The notes under the pieces are model-generated. The model had not been told where the DNA came from. It was given only the letters and a program-made list of their open reading frames with translations, and did not search any database. A stretch of DNA of 64,000 bases from Thozetella sp. PMI_491 (taxonomy: Eukaryota > Ascomycota > Sordariomycetes > Chaetosphaeriales > Chaetosphaeriaceae): NCBI GenBank assembly GCA_021432635.1, contig MU270041.1, positions 80,408-144,407 on the forward strand. The letters are read 5' to 3'. Of the stretch, positions 20,302 through 31,639 are shown in pieces. Position 1 is the stretch's first letter, and each line of letters starts with the position of its first letter. The position numbers were made by a program, and so were the translations under genes.

Positions 20302-22887
20302 TCATCGCAACATGTACGAAAGATCCGGAAGAGTGCGAATCAGACGCTTCACTGTAATGTCGTCCGCACTTCCCGGGGGCGGGTATGGGCTCGTTGGCGT
20401 AGTTCCGGAGAGAGGGATAGGGGAGATAATTGCGATAGGTGTTGTCGGGGTAAAGTGGTCCTCATTTGAGGTTGATAATATTTCATCGAAGGTGACCTTG
20501 CGTTTGATGGGTGCCGGGACTGGTTCTTTCGGGAAGGTAGGAGTGGCTACAGGCGTGAAGTTGTCCCTCTCGACAGGTGCAGGAGGAGGGCCAGCGCTGA
20601 TCGTGGGTTTCGGAGCCATTGTCGTGCTAGGTTGGCTTGGCTTGTCGAATACGGAAAAGTCGACCGAGCTCCAAAGATCGCTCTCATGGGAATCGTTTGG
20701 TGGAGTTAGGACAGAATCCCTAGAACTCTGGCCATCCAAGAAAGTTGTCTTTGGTGGGACTGCCTGTTGCTTAAAAGCTAAGCTAGGCATGGCGCCGTTC
20801 CGAGAATCTTGTGACATTGAAACGTCCATCTGCGGAGACGAGACCATCTCGCCCCAGTCATCATCTTCATCCTCGATGGATGATGTGGTCGGCAACTGCT
20901 TGTTGGTGTCGACAGGAGGAGGAACTGCTTTGGCTGGAGGCGCCGGAAGGCTGGGAGGTGTGAATTTGCGAGGGGGGGGCTTTAAGGCCTCCTCTGCAGC
21001 CGTGTTAGAGGCCGACTTCGAAGACGTCTCCGTAATCGTTGGTGGGTTAGCAGAGACAGCCTGGGCCAAAGGTTTCTCTTCAATAGCGCCGGTGCTCCAT
21101 CCGAACGTCGGGGCCGGAGCGATGCCCATACTCAATGGCCATTGTGGAGGGCTTTTCGGAGTGCCAGATGCCTTTCTTGGCTTCGGAGGGGGCTCTTGCG
21201 GACCGGTCCCGACGGATGTCTTGCGTGGGGGTTGGTGAAGGGACGCTGCTCGGGAGTGCGGCTTGGACTTCCTCCCAAACACCTTGTCCAACGAGACGGG
21301 CTCTGCCGCTGAATCCCACCCAAACATGTTGCTTTTTGAGACAGTGCCGCCCAGAGTCGGTCGCCCAGTGAAAGAGTCCTCTTCCATCCAACGACGCACG
21401 ATCTTGATGGTTTCGAGATGTAGCGTCGATGTTGGCCATGCCACGAGCCTGTAGTTATCGTCGTCGCCGACATTATGCTTTCTAGAAGAGCCGTGACGCG
21501 AAATCCTGTACCAGGTCTTGCGTTCTGCTATTTCAGTGAAGCTATCGGTGATGATGCGGTCAGAAACATCAGCTTCTGCGCCATCGCCTGGTTCGAACTC
21601 TAAGCCTTTCTTCTCGAATAGCTTATCGATGTCCCCCATCGGAACATCAAACTTGATGTCTCCAAATTTGGACATCAGCTCGCGGATCCTCGACGGCGTA
21701 GCTGTCGATGACTGCGCAGGCGAACTGAGCTCGGCAGGACTGGTGGCTTGCCTGGACTTTGGCGGAGGCGTCCTCGCGGGAGATGTAGAAGGCGATCTTG
21801 TCGATGCTCTCGGCAATTCGTCTTCGTCATCTTCTTCGTCGTCCTCAGCATCCTCCTCCTCGTCGTCATCCTCCGCATCCTCCTCCTCTTCTGCCTCTTC
21901 AAAGTCGCCAAAATCCGCTCCATCGTCCGAATCGGTGCCTCTGGTACCCGGAAGGGGGCTTCGTCCACGGCTTCGTCCGCGCTCAGCCTTGGTCGGTATT
22001 GTTAGTTCCTCACTCGCTTGTCGCGCTATGCCGTCGAACTTTTCCACAAGTTCTTGTACTTTCCCAGAGGCTGTCCTCTGGGTCTGCAAACGCGCTCGGG
22101 AGTCTTCGTCGATGGACGTTATGGGGGAGTCCTGCGTCTCGATTCTAGGGTCGCTCTCGTCATTCGAGGACGACGATCGCGTTGATCCATGCTCCTCGGT
22201 TCTGATTTCTATGGTGGCCTTTTGAGAGGGGTTATACTTGTCTTCCTTAACTTCCGCTTCCTCCCTGTCTTCATTGCGGTCGGCCTGGGTTGTCGCAACG
22301 GCGTCAACGTCTTGTGTCCTGGCTTTTGGCTGCCTCTTGATCGTCAAATCTTCGCTCCAGGCCGAGTCGAGCTCCGCGTGCTCCTCGGGTGCCGCGTCTT
22401 CCATCGGCTTCTCTGGGGATTTGCCCGAGACATCCGGCGGCAGACGCGGCGTCAAGACATCGTCGCCGAGCGGGACGCTTAACGAGAATTCGGACGACCA
22501 GGGATCTAGCGACGGAGATGGTTGCCGAAAGGACGAGCCTGATGCCGGCTTTGGTAGGGCTATGCTCCCAGGCCAAGCAATCGGGCTAGGCTTCCCGAAG
22601 CCTTCGTCTTTGGGAGTTGGTGTCAAGCGAGGGCTCTTCTCTCCTTCCGAGCCTCCCCATCCGTTGCTCCAGCTTGCCGTCCCAGAATCGGGAGCCGCCC
22701 AGTCGCCGAAGCCATCGTTGTCGTCGGCCCAAGGTGACGATCCAGAGATCGCAGGGAGTCGGGGTGAGCTCGAGGTGGAGAGGAAGGCGCGGGGAGGAGG
22801 TTCAAGACCGATGCTCGAAGCCGTCTTCACCGGCGAAGGTGGCTTTGGGTCGGCCGTTGTCCATGGTGAGCCCCATGGATCTTCCAT
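20302..22887 (-). CDS. Large acidic, disordered protein with FG-D-F/W motifs; possible clathrin-adaptor accessory
   Basis: Single open frame, 861 residues, no intron seen. Most is low-complexity Pro/Ser/Glu sequence. An FGDW motif lies at residues 60-63. Around residue 325 an ADFGDFEEAEEEED motif opens a long Asp/Glu tract. A conserved-looking basic and aromatic block sits near residues 457-515 (KTWYRISRHGSSRKHN, then IVRRWMEEDSFTG and GTVSKSNMFGWDS). The extreme C-terminus is IRTLPDLSYMLR. FG-D-F motifs next to acidic runs are known gamma-ear/GGA-ear binding signals in aftiphilin and yeast Laa2. On that basis a trafficking role is inferred, at low confidence. I cannot name the family. The opposite strand is also open over long stretches because of codon bias. 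Confidence 0.8.
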   Translation of the reverse strand: MEDPWGSPWTTADPKPPSPVKTASSIGLEPPPRAFLSTSSSPRLPAISGSSPWADDNDGFGDWAAPDSGTASWSNGWGGSEGEKSPRLTPTPKDEGFGKPSPIAWPGSIALPKPASGSSFRQPSPSLDPWSSEFSLSVPLGDDVLTPRLPPDVSGKSPEKPMEDAAPEEHAELDSAWSEDLTIKRQPKARTQDVDAVATTQADRNEDREEAEVKEDKYNPSQKATIEIRTEEHGSTRSSSSNDESDPRIETQDSPITSIDEDSRARLQTQRTASGKVQELVEKFDGIARQASEELTIPTKAERGRSRGRSPLPGTRGTDSDDGADFGDFEEAEEEEDAEDDDEEEDAEDDEEDDEDELPRASTRSPSTSPARTPPPKSRQATSPAELSSPAQSSTATPSRIRELMSKFGDIKFDVPMGDIDKLFEKKGLEFEPGDGAEADVSDRIITDSFTEIAERKTWYRISRHGSSRKHNVGDDDNYRLVAWPTSTLHLETIKIVRRWMEEDSFTGRPTLGGTVSKSNMFGWDSAAEPVSLDKVFGRKSKPHSRAASLHQPPRKTSVGTGPQEPPPKPRKASGTPKSPPQWPLSMGIAPAPTFGWSTGAIEEKPLAQAVSANPPTITETSSKSASNTAAEEALKPPPRKFTPPSLPAPPAKAVPPPVDTNKQLPTTSSIEDEDDDWGEMVSSPQMDVSMSQDSRNGAMPSLAFKQQAVPPKTTFLDGQSSRDSVLTPPNDSHESDLWSSVDFSVFDKPSQPSTTMAPKPTISAGPPPAPVERDNFTPVATPTFPKEPVPAPIKRKVTFDEILSTSNEDHFTPTTPIAIISPIPLSGTTPTSPYPPPGSADDITVKRLIRTLPDLSYMLR

Positions 22888-24284
22888 TCTGGAGGGCTGC
22901 TGTCATCGCGTGGGCGTAGGGACCCTCAGCGCTGCATCGTGTGCGCGCAGCGCAGCTGCAGCAGTCAGGGGGGCGCGTGAGAGGAAATCGAGCTGGGGGC
23001 TCGGTCGGGTCGTTCCGTTCGGGGCGGCGGATTCACGGGAGTTTAAAAAGTCGGAACAGAGCAATGGTGGGATGGATAGGGCAGCCAAGCAGAGTATCAG
23101 ACGGCTTGGCAATGGTTGAAGGAAGATGTACGTTGCGATAAGTGTTGCTTTCGAGGTCAAAACGGGTTTCTGGGAGATGGAGAAAGCCCCTTTGCCGGGG
23201 AGGTCTGGTTGGTCGGAGGTGGTCCTTCCTGGATGCCAAGAGCCCCGTCATGCGGGCGCCGGGGGGCGTGTCAAACCCGCAAGCCCGACCCCCCCGCCAA
23301 GTACCCCCTCGTAGGCTCGCAGGCCCCATTTAGCGGTTCTACTACGTGAACATACTGGGTCGAGCTTAACTCTTTGACAGACTCGAGCTGAGCATGGAGC
23401 CGTGGAGTGACATCTGATCCCTCAAGCAGGAGTCAAGCAAGACATTTCGCTTTGCTTGCCTGGGTAAGTAGGCAATGTTTTCCTCGAGAACCATTACTCA
23501 ATGTTTCCCTAGCTACGCATTCGTTTGTTAAGAGTGGGCTAGAAATAATCGTTAATCGGTCGCCGTTCATGCCGACCGCCAAGTCTTGACTCGCGTGCCC
23601 AGGTTTTTGGATTCGTTTCCCAGGCAGGCATTCGACCGGGCTAGCCAAGGCCATCGCAGCCAGGTGCCTGAGGCATGATCTACAGGAATAACCTCCGAGG
23701 TGCGCTGGACTGTCTCGCCCCCCCGCCTCCCCCAACCCGCACATGTTTGACCAGCCGTCGTCACAGTTGCCCCTGCCACATCGGCAACACACACGCGCGC
23801 GCACAAACCCACATGCAAACACGCACCTGGACAATTGGACTGCGAACAAAATTAAATAGAGAAATGTGATATACCAAGCCATGCACGCTTAGCCGAGTAG
23901 CTAGTTCGCTGTTGGTGAGAACCCCCGGGCGTAGGATCAAAAGGCTATGTTCGGCGTGACGTGCAGTACAATCGATCTGCAAGGGCGCTAGATTGGGGGG
24001 CCTCTCCTAGAACCCCAACCTGCCCCTCAGTGGGCGTTGTCAGCGTCGACGTAGGCAGCCCCACTTCACATACCTTCTACAGCCCTTCTAGACTGCTTGA
24101 TAATCCAAGCTCTCCGATAGCGCATTGCGCCGGAAAAGAAAATCTCGATATCGTGACCTGCCCAAAATGTCGCTTTGCTGGCCTCCTTAGACGAAAACCC
24201 TCTCTTGCTCGCCCTTTCATCCGGGGTTTCTCTCCAGTGATTTATCCAGCTCGTCAGCCGCTAGCCACTCGAGCCATTTACACA
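22888..24284. other. Divergent intergenic region before CFD1
   Basis: About 1.4 kb between two divergent start codons. Several short open frames exist but none is convincing. A CA-rich stretch near 23760-23830 (plus strand) is simple sequence. It should contain both promoters. Confidence 0.5.
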
Positions 24285-25288
24285 ATGTCCCTGTCTAGGG
24301 TAAAACACATTGTGCTCGTGCGTGATCCCACATTGCCCCGCCATCCTGACCCCGCCATCGCGAGAACTCGAGAGCTCACAGTTGGTGCCCCTAGGTCCTG
24401 TCTGGGAAAGGAGGCGTTGGAAAGTCCTCCGTCACCACTCAGCTAGCGCTCAGCCTCTCGGCGGCCGGGCATTCAGTCGGCGTGCTCGATGTCGACCTGA
24501 CCGGCCCTTCGATCCCGCGCATGTTTGCTATCGAGGAGGCCAAAGTCACGCAAGCTCCAGGTGGGTGGTTGCCCATCGTCGTCCATGAGGCAGACCCAGA
24601 GAAGGGGATCGGAGAGCTGCGCGTCATGAGCCTAGGGTTCCTCCTGCCGAGGCGAGGCGACGCCGTGGTATGGCGCGGCCCAAAGAAGACAGCCATGGTG
24701 CGGCAGTTCCTCTCGGATGTCTACTGGGGCGAGACGGAGTTCCTTCTTATCGACACACCGCCGGGGACAAGCGACGAGCACATATCTCTTGCAGAAACGC
24801 TGCAGAAGGACGCCCCAGACAACTTGCGCGGGGCGGTCGTGGTTACGACACCCCAGGCCGTGGCGACAGCAGACGTCCGGAAGGAACTTAACTTCTGCGT
24901 TAAGACGGGTATCAAGGTACTAGGCGTGGTCGAGAATATGAGCGGGTTTGTTTGCCCCAACTGCAGCGAGTGCACAGACATCTTCTCGCGAGGGGGCGGC
25001 AAAGTCATGGCAGAGGAGTTTGGGGTCCGGTTCTTGGGCGGCGTCCCCGTTGACCCCCAGTTTGGCCTGCTCGTCGAGACGGGCAGAAGACCGAGCTATC
25101 CGGAGGGAACCGTGGTGAATGGCGAGGACATATCCAGCACGAACGCAGAGCTCAGTCACGAGGGCGAAGGCGAGGGCGAGGGCCGTGCAGACACGAAAGC
25201 GGCCGAGCTCCTGCTAAAGAAATACCAGGGCTGCGCGCTTGCCCCGATCTTCAAGGACATCGTCAAGCAACTAGAAGGGTCGCTATGA
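24285..25288 (+). CDS. CFD1: Cytosolic Fe-S cluster assembly P-loop ATPase Cfd1
   Basis: A 33-nt first exon (24285-24317, [11 protein letters not shown]) is joined across a 77-nt intron (donor GTGCGT, acceptor CCTAG) to 24395-25288; the product is 308 residues. The deviant Walker A motif spans the region just after the junction: [10 protein letters not shown] at residues 14-23. The switch region is [14 protein letters not shown]. Three cysteines near the C-terminus, C198-PN-C201-SE-C204, include the conserved C-x2-C that bridges a [4Fe-4S] cluster between subunits. In yeast Cfd1 forms the scaffold complex with Nbp35. An acidic, Gly/Glu-rich insert precedes the C-terminal helix. Without the mini-exon the P-loop would be cut off at the start. 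Yah1 is encoded 9 kb away. Confidence 0.95.
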
Positions 25289-26393
25289 TGACGATACTCA
25301 ACACAGCTTCATCTGGTACAACTACTTTAGGATCAGTGTGGGAAGGGCCCAACTCGGAACGGTCTTCCTGCTCTGACATCCGCCCAAGGAGACAGGCAAG
25401 CACACCCGTGCGGCAAAAGCCGCCATTTGATGCCAAGAGATGTCACGATAGCCAGGAATAGGATACCCGCGCAAGGACCCCCTGGCATCCTGGGGAAAGC
25501 CATAACGGTGGTACCATGAGAGTTTTGGTTGCAAAGCAAAACGATCTAAGTTGACCGACCTTTGTTCGGAAGTTAGACACGTGCAAGCATTAGGGAAGCT
25601 CGACGGGGATGGAGTCTGGGACATGGCACAAAGCTGACGCGGGGCTTAGGTGTCTAGGATCTTAATTCGTGATGGCTCCCTGACTTTTATACCTGAACTC
25701 TCTCCAAATGCCGTGTTAGCCAGCAGCAAGCAGCAGATAGCCCGGCCATCCGTCGGAAAGAGGATTTCAAATAAAGACCGGCAGATCTTGTGCGTTGTTT
25801 ATGTTCATCTGTAATAGCTGGTTGAACGAGGTAATGTGGGCAGTGCCGAGGAAGCAGCGGTATCAGGGGCTGTAATACACAGGTACTTGCTGGACTTACC
25901 TTTTAACCTAACTACTATGTACCTTAGCTCTGGGCCCGCGCCAAGATTAGCCGCTTGCTCCACTGCAAGCCGAACCAAACAGAGACAAACAGGTCACGGC
26001 ACTAGTACCCCTCCTTCCTCTTCCACCCCCCGCCTCCCCCCACCATTGACATCAGAATTTTTTATTTGGCTCACCGACCTGGTCGTCGCGCACCAAAATA
26101 TTAACCACGGCGCACACAACTTTTCCTAAGTCTTCGACTTTCTCTCTCCCGTCGCAGCTCGGACGCCTACTTTACCCTGATTGCTTTCCGGCCGGGTGCT
26201 CATCAAGCGCCAGATCGGTCTCACTTGTCTAGCCGCGAGCTAGCCCCAAGACAAAGCTGCGGCCGCGCGGACCCCTGCGATGGTTCGACGCATCTGAAGT
26301 TCCCAAACCTCGTATCTTGCTCGATTACCCGGCACTGTCTCTCATAGGACATTGCCTTGAGCGGATATCTCTCCGGCATTCACCTGTTCTCTC
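25289..26393. other. Intergenic, CFD1 3' side and SPE2 promoter
   Basis: About 1.1 kb. The left half is probably CFD1 3' sequence. From about 26000 the plus strand becomes C/T-rich, as expected for the promoter and leader of the S-adenosylmethionine decarboxylase gene. Confidence 0.5.
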
Positions 26394-26648
26394 ATGAGCC
26401 CCAAGGACCTCCTTCGCTTCCTCTCCAAGCCAGCCAAGTATGTCCGCTCTTGCTCGTAGCGCTCGAGCGCAATGCTAACAGAGCTCGCCACAGGCCCCGA
26501 TAACGCCTCTGACAAGGTTCAAGCAACTCTACCAACACTCGATCTGCTGCTCTTCTAGGAAGCCTCGGCCAACAACTCTCTCTCCCATCCCCCGATACTC
26601 CCCCACAGGTATCGGTTTCGGTATAACAAGCACGGCATTGTCGGATAG
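26394..26648 (+). promoter_or_regulatory. Upstream ORF with intron in the SPE2 leader
   Basis: An ATG at 26394, 514 bp upstream of the main start, opens a short frame beginning MSPKDLLRFLSKPAK. Unspliced it stops at 26457-26459 (21 codons). A strong donor, GTATGT at 26438, interrupts it. With the acceptor at 26493 (branch GCTAAC) the peptide ends at once in PR. With the acceptor at 26608 (pyrimidine-rich CCCACAG) it continues as YRFRYNKHGIVG and stops at 26646-26648, 27 residues in all. AdoMetDC mRNAs in animals and plants carry uORFs that repress translation when polyamines are high. The same role here is inference. Confidence 0.5.
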
Positions 26649-26907
26649 GCAGCCCACCATTCGGTTCTCAAAGCCCTTCCTGCTCCTTCATCCCGCCCGA
26701 CCTCCCTAACGTCCCCTCTGCGAGACGTTTGCACTACTCACCAACCAATTGCTGCTGGCGCCGCCAGCATCCAACCGTCCACCACAGTCCTGTGGGCCTA
26801 CTCCTCAAGCGAACGCCGCAAGGTTCGTTTGAGTCGCAGCTAGTGCTCCGCGGAAGATCCTCTTCGAACCACACGACCTTTTCCAGTTACTGGTGCTGGA
26901 CTCGAGA

Positions 26908-28520
26908 ATGCTCAGCGCTTCGGTCCCCAATGGGTATGCCTTGTCGCCGTCTGAGGGCACCCCGTATCTTACCATCAACCACGATGTTGCTGCGGACCTA
27001 GACTCGACCAACGCCTTCGAAGGTGGGAGCTGCCTTCCTCTTCCCCTGGTTGTCCTAGAGCTGACAGAGTTGCAGGGCCCGAGAAGCTGCTAGAGGTCTG
27101 GTTTGCTCCTAGCGCCAAGGCCCTTCCGTCTACCGCCAACGAGAATGGGCTCAAGGCTGTCTTCCCCTCCGTGTGGGAGGCTATGCTCGATCTTGTGAAC
27201 TGCAAGGTGCTGTCGATCGTGAAGTCGGACCACGTCGATGCCTATCTCCTCTCCGAGTCGAGCATGTTCGTCTTTCCCCACAAGATCATCCTGAAGACGT
27301 GCGGGACCACCACCCTGCTGCTGGGCCTGCACCGCCTGCTACGCATCGCCGCGGTCGACGCCGGCTTCCCTTTCCACAACGCCAAGACCCTGGACGACAT
27401 GCACGCTGCTGCGACTCCTTATCGTGTATTCTACAGCCGCAAGAACTTTTTGTTCCCCGAGAAGCAGCGCGGCCCTCACCGCAGCTGGAAGCAGGAGGTC
27501 AAGTTTCTGGATGAGATGTTCGAGGGCGGAAGTGCCTATATGGTGGGCAAGATGAACGGAGACCATTGGTATCTGTACATCACGTCGCCAAACAACACCC
27601 TGACCCCGCCTCGGACTCCGGAGCATGAGAGGGGCGATGTGGAGAAGAATGGTTCTCCAGTCTGCGCCTGGAAGATTCCCACGGGAGGTTCGTCGCCTTT
27701 CTCCCTCGCCGCCGATGAGAATAGCGATGAAACCCTAGAGATCTTGATGACGGACTTGGACGTCGAGAACGCGAAGCAGTTCTACCTCTCGAGCGCGAGT
27801 GCGGTCGCGAGCGAGCAGGTAGCTGCCCAGGCCGAAGAAGCACGTCGTGCTGCCCACGAAAGCCTCGGCGATATCGACGGTGTGCCCAACGGTAGTGGTG
27901 TCCCCTCGGACGACTCATTCGACGTGTTCGACAACTCTGCTGACCAGGCGACTAACGAGGCTCTCACGACTGAGGGTCATGCTCTGGGTACTGTTGTCTC
28001 GGATTCGTGTGGCCTGTCGTCTGTGTATCCAACCTCGACGTATCCCGACGCTAAGATCGACGCATACCTGTTCTCGCCCTGCGGATTCTCCGCCAACGGA
28101 GTGATTCCCGCTCCGCAGATAGACGAGGAGCAGGGCAGCAAGGCCGCCCACTACTTCACGGTCCACGTCACGCCTGAGCCGAACTGCTCCTTCGCTTCAT
28201 TCGAGACCAATGTTCCCGGCGGCCAGCAGGGCCGCGAGACCGCTGATATCATCGAGCACGTTGTTGGTATCTTCCGTCCCGGCCGCTTTAGCGTGACGCT
28301 CTTCGAAGCCAAGGGGACTGTTGTTCCTTTTAAGCTCGAAGAAGGCGAGCGTGTTCGTAGCTGGGGTGAGGCCAGCAAGAAGCGCATGGAGCGCATCAAG
28401 GGTTATCGTCGTATCGATCGCATCGTGCACGACTTTGACGACTATGACCTCGTCTTCCGTTTCTACGAACGTGAAGGCTGGGTCGGTGACGGAACCGCCC
28501 GTGTGGGCGAGGAGATGTAA
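26908..28520 (+). CDS. SPE2: S-adenosylmethionine decarboxylase proenzyme
   Basis: Exons are 26908-27022 and 27076-28520; the 53-nt intron has branch GCTGAC and acceptor TGCAG. The product is 519 residues. The enzyme makes decarboxylated AdoMet, the aminopropyl donor for spermidine and spermine. The proenzyme self-cleaves to form a pyruvoyl group: the cleavage motif LSESSMFV is present, with the scissile bond between E99 and S100. The catalytic Cys is C114 in LKTCGTT. The N-terminal family block FEGPEKLLEVWFAP is split by the intron after the Glu codon. An acidic insert near residues 230-300 makes it longer than animal enzymes, as usual in fungi. The leader is long and carries a uORF, so translational control by polyamines is likely. 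Confidence 0.95.
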
Positions 28521-29374
28521 CGCGGCCTGTTAGGGCAAATGGATGGGATCTATTATTGATGGATTATGTCGTGTTTCTACTGTCGAGACATTTCGACCGC
28601 TAACATAAACGGCCCCCTTCCTTTCTCTTACCTTGTTGCGCTGCTTTCAAGGTTGTTGTATGGTATCAGCGCCGTTGCTGCGCTTGTTATTGAGCCACCT
28701 CACCCTCTGTTATCTAGGTGGCACGGGCCGTATCTAATCGAGAGATTGTGCATATTTGACGAGATGGATTGTTCTGCCTTCTGTTAATCTTCCCGCCTTC
28801 TTGGATGCGAAAAGCACATTCCCATTGTAGGGAACGTCCGTGCCGTTTCCGGTGGAGATGTTGACACCCGAGACATCAACATTCCAGTGAAGCCACCACC
28901 CTCACACCAGTTCCCAGCGAAGGCTTCCCGCCATCCCGAGGAATGCAAAGCGCCTCAGAAGCATCGTTTTCGCTTGTTCCGAAGTCCTTTTGTCTCACTC
29001 GGAAGCGCTGCTGGAGGCTGTAGCCTGCCACAGGACATCATGACATATGTGACGTACAGTCCAGCTCCAGTACGCTTCCGGCGGTCCTCCCAGCCCAGCC
29101 TCCCGGATGGCGGCCGATATCTCTTTTCTTTCTCTCGGTCCCCTCTCATCCCATTGTGTCCTCTTTTCTTTCTTTTTCTTTCTCTCTTACTCTCAGCAAC
29201 CCTTTGACCTGTCCTGTCACAACATTCACGGCCTACCTTCACCGTTGTCTCAGCTCAGCAAGACGCTTCAAAGGCACATATACTCTCGGTTATGACTACT
29301 GTATAGCACTATTCCACGAAACAGAAAACTCTATTACCAGGAATTTGCCCGGTACTGGCAGCCTTGTATCTGCA
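28521..29374. other. Intergenic with pyrimidine-rich leader of next gene
   Basis: About 850 bp. The left part is SPE2 3' sequence. At 29150-29198 a run of CTTTT/CTTTC repeats lies in the probable leader of the next gene. A tiny ATG frame at 29292 (MTTV, then stop) is a possible short uORF. Confidence 0.45.
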
Positions 29375-30800
29375 ATGGACTGGTACTCTTCTTCGTCGGA
29401 CTCGGAGACGGCCTCGACAAGGGCTTACAAGCTCGCACCGTTCGCTCGGCTGCGAGACCACCCCAAACGCTCGGCGACCATCCTAACACATATCTCGCTA
29501 GGAGGCTTGCTCTTTGCCTCCGTATTCGGCATCATTCTCTCCGGCATCGTCTTCAGCCCCATCACAGTCCTGGTCGAAGGGGAATGTTTAGGGCAGAGCT
29601 TCGTCTTCTTCGCCTGCATCTTGACGCTGGTTTACATTGGGCTGCATGTCGCTTCCGCGCGACAAAATTATAGCATACTACGCTCCCAAGCATTTCAGCA
29701 CCCACTGCACTCCTGGACCATCATAATTGTTCGGTTGACCCTTGGGACATGGGCAGCTGCACTTCTAGCAGTTGCAGTGGGCGTCGCTAAGGCCCCGACG
29801 CGTGTGCCTTTGCTAGGTCTCGACCTATTCGTCACTACATTGGGCTTGTGAGTATCCCTTTTCTATTAGGCGTCCCAGTCGTACCATATTGATTTAAATC
29901 TAATATTCAACTATCAGTCTCTTCTCCGTCCTCGCTCTCTGCATCTGCGAACGCGCTGAACAGCCTTTCAACGTCCCTGGCCTATCTACCGGACATCCAA
30001 TTCTCGCCCCGGGCACCAAGTACACTTGTCGCATCAGCGACCTAGATGTCAGCTCCAACAGCAGCGTATCCCGCCCGGGGAGCGCCCACACATGGAACGA
30101 AAAGACTCTACCACCGGGGCCTAATGCCCAGAGTCCGCCGTACCCGCGGACCATGGCAGGTGACGCCGAGGCTGCTCGCCGGTATGCAGAGCCCGTTCAC
30201 AAGATACCTGAACAACCCAGGGAGCTGCGGGCGCCGCGCAAGATTGGTAGCAAGGCAACGCTTCGCGGTCCAGATGAGGTGCCGAAAGGGCCTCGCCCGC
30301 TGCAGCGTCCGGCTACAGCACATCACCGCCCGAGCACGGCAAAGAGCTGGCAGTCAGATTGGATGTCGCTAAAGGCGGAAACGGGAATCTATTCTGCCAC
30401 GACTTCGCGGGCCAACTCCACGCGGGATGACCCCGGCAATGAGGCGGACACAGCCCCTGACATGCCAGAGATGGCGCAGATGCCAGTCCCCTCGGTGCTT
30501 GTGCCCGGCCAAGGCGTCCGGCCGTGGCCGCCGCCGCGGGGGCCACGCCCGATGTATTCTCACAAGTACTCCAAGACCTCACCAATTGTTCGAGTCATTC
30601 CGCCAGAGGAAGAGACAGCTGGCCGGCAATCGCGACCCACGTCCGCGTCAGGCCTAGAGCAGCGCCCAAGGGTCTCGACTCATGGACACCAGTCTGGTGG
30701 TGATATGAACGAGCTTCCAGTGCCCGCTCCCCCACCTAAAGATTCGCCCATTTCAGTGCGTTCATCAATGAGAATCCCAGGGGCTTTCTCAGAAGAGTGA
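29375..30800 (+). CDS. Four-helix membrane protein with long disordered C-terminal tail
   Basis: Exons are 29375-29847 and 29918-30800; the 70-nt intron has donor GTGAGT, branch CTAAT and acceptor TATCAG. The product is 451 residues. After a Ser-rich start (MDWYSSSSDSETAS) come four transmembrane segments, the last of which is completed only after splicing (LFVTTLGL joined to FLFSVLALCICE). The remaining ~270 residues are Pro/Arg/Ser-rich and probably cytoplasmic. They carry several polyproline stretches (PWPPPRGPRP, PVPAPPPKDSP) that could bind SH3 domains. I do not recognise the family; the layout recalls fungal cortical or pH-sensing membrane proteins, but no motif supports a specific role. 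Confidence 0.75.
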
Positions 30801-31639
30801 GACGATGCCATTGAAAGTGGGCGGGATCTGTTTCATGTACATCCTTTACCTATTATCATGTCCCTTCATCAACTTAGTAGGGACGGTGCATACTTTTGAG
30901 TTCTCTTAGCATATTCTTTGAAAGAATAGCCTGCATGATTTTCTCTGCTCTTATTGTCCCGAACTGTGACTCTCATTCCCCAAATAGCTGGCTTCAAGTG
31001 TCAACGACAAAGACAGCGCTTCCAGGAAATATAATAGGACATTGCTTGTAGAACAGCAGTAACCAGGCATAAGATAGACATTACAGCCACTTATCAAGTC
31101 ATAGTTTCAAGTAAACTTTTAGTAAGTGCCAGGTTTGAATATGAGACCTCACAGTTGCTTGGAACTGTACTTTTTGTCATACGGTCGAAACGCGTAACAA
31201 CATATCTAACACGTCACAGATGATTTTGATGGTGTCTCAACTGTTACTCCAGCCAGCATAAAGTGAGAAAAAAGATCAGTAAATCTCCTTGGGCAGTGCC
31301 TGTCCTCGACAGAAAAGACAAGAAGGGAAGAGAGAAAAATCAGGGCCAATAGACACATCAACACGCCCACCGGCGAAAAAATTCATATTGTAAGATGCAT
31401 TGGGGAAATCCAGCATCTTTCTTATTTTCCAGTAAGACTTGAGTCCGGTTTACCCTTGTAGAAAATACTGGCGCCTGAAGACCTTCCATTTGTTGGTATA
31501 CGCCATCCTCAAGCAATTAGCGCCGACAGATAAGGTCGCATTGCGGCGTCGAGTACGGTCCCAATATCTCAAGCTCTTGCGCATGGCCAGGCAAAGCTAG
31601 CCGAGGTCGTCGCTGGCACGCTCTAAGGAGAGGCATGCC
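30801..31639. other. Convergent intergenic region
   Basis: About 840 bp of A/T-richer sequence between two stop codons. Nothing beyond expected 3' sequence is recognised. Confidence 0.5.

Noticed and set aside
21518-23119. Long plus-strand frames (Ser-rich, 235 and 293 codons) opposite the acidic protein
   Set aside because: These are mirror frames produced by the Asp/Glu/Ser/Pro codon use of the 861-residue minus-strand gene.
23433-23882. Minus-strand 149-codon frame rich in Cys
   Set aside because: Covers simple CA-rich sequence in a divergent promoter region and has no family resemblance.
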